Below are positions 5,574 through 5,608 of a stretch of 5,608 nucleotides of DNA, piece by piece. The notes beneath the pieces were generated by a model. That model had not been told where the DNA came from and did no database searches. It worked only from the letters and a program-made list of their open reading frames with translations. The stretch lies in NCBI GenBank assembly GCA_022563215.1, contig JADFNT010000127.1, positions 1-5,608 of the forward strand. The letters run 5' to 3'. Made by a program: the position numbers and the translations under genes. This DNA is from Pseudomonadota bacterium. Its GTDB lineage: Bacteria; Pseudomonadota; Alphaproteobacteria; Rhodospirillales; Casp-alpha2. Position 1 is the first letter of the stretch. Every line of letters begins with the position of its first letter.

Positions 5574-5608
5574 ATGATCCTTCGACCAATGTTTCGGGCC
5601 ATCCTGGC
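5574..5608 (+). CDS. Possible start of an unknown plus-strand gene, cut by window edge
   Basis: An ATG preceded by a purine-rich stretch (GGAAGCGGGAAAAAA) opens a frame reading [11 protein letters not shown] to the window end. Basic residues followed by hydrophobic ones could be the start of a signal peptide or membrane segment. Only 11 codons are visible, so neither family nor reality of the gene can be established. The divergent layout relative to rutE, with about 84 nt between the two starts, makes it plausible. Confidence 0.3.
   Translation, partial: MILRPMFRAIL

Overview
The window reads as a piece of the chromosome of a GC-rich alphaproteobacterium, most likely a member of the Rhodospirillales or a relative. 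Three things point there: the linked genes fur, miaB, phoH and ybeY in that order with tsaB nearby, a MucR/Ros-type regulator (largely an alphaproteobacterial family), and a Fur protein that lacks the CxxC pair and resembles the alphaproteobacterial type. This assignment comes from protein features and synteny, not from a search.

Layout. Positions 1-3104 hold a tightly packed minus-strand operon, transcribed from right to left: fur, miaB, phoH, then the first 55 codons of ybeY, cut by the window edge. fur/miaB and miaB/phoH overlap by 4 nt (ATGA and TTGA), and ybeY starts 12 nt after phoH, so translational coupling is likely. A promoter with a perfect TATAAT lies just upstream of fur. Positions 3262-3675 hold a MucR-family zinc-finger regulator on the minus strand. 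A short AT-rich divergent control region (3676-3832), with a near-perfect 22-bp direct repeat, separates it from a plus-strand TusA-family gene (3833-4108). That gene converges on tsaB (minus, 4135-4857), whose intrinsic terminator reaches into the tusA-like 3' end. Upstream of tsaB and in the same direction lies rutE (minus, 4899-5489), a malonic semialdehyde reductase of the nitroreductase family. The last 120 bases are a divergent promoter region with dyad sequences, and a plus-strand gene may begin at 5574.

How the genes fit together. Most of the window is housekeeping RNA and translation quality control: MiaB (ms2i6A37) and TsaB (t6A37) modify the base next to the tRNA anticodon, YbeY matures rRNA, and PhoH is an ATPase commonly encoded next to YbeY. 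Fur adds metal regulation at the head of that operon. The accessory part is the mucR / tusA-like pair, which sits between fur and tsaB where many alphaproteobacteria carry rimI. No mobile element, CRISPR array, tRNA or rRNA is visible, and no clearly new multi-gene system. The strongest unexplained signal is the repeated dyad between mucR and the tusA-like gene.
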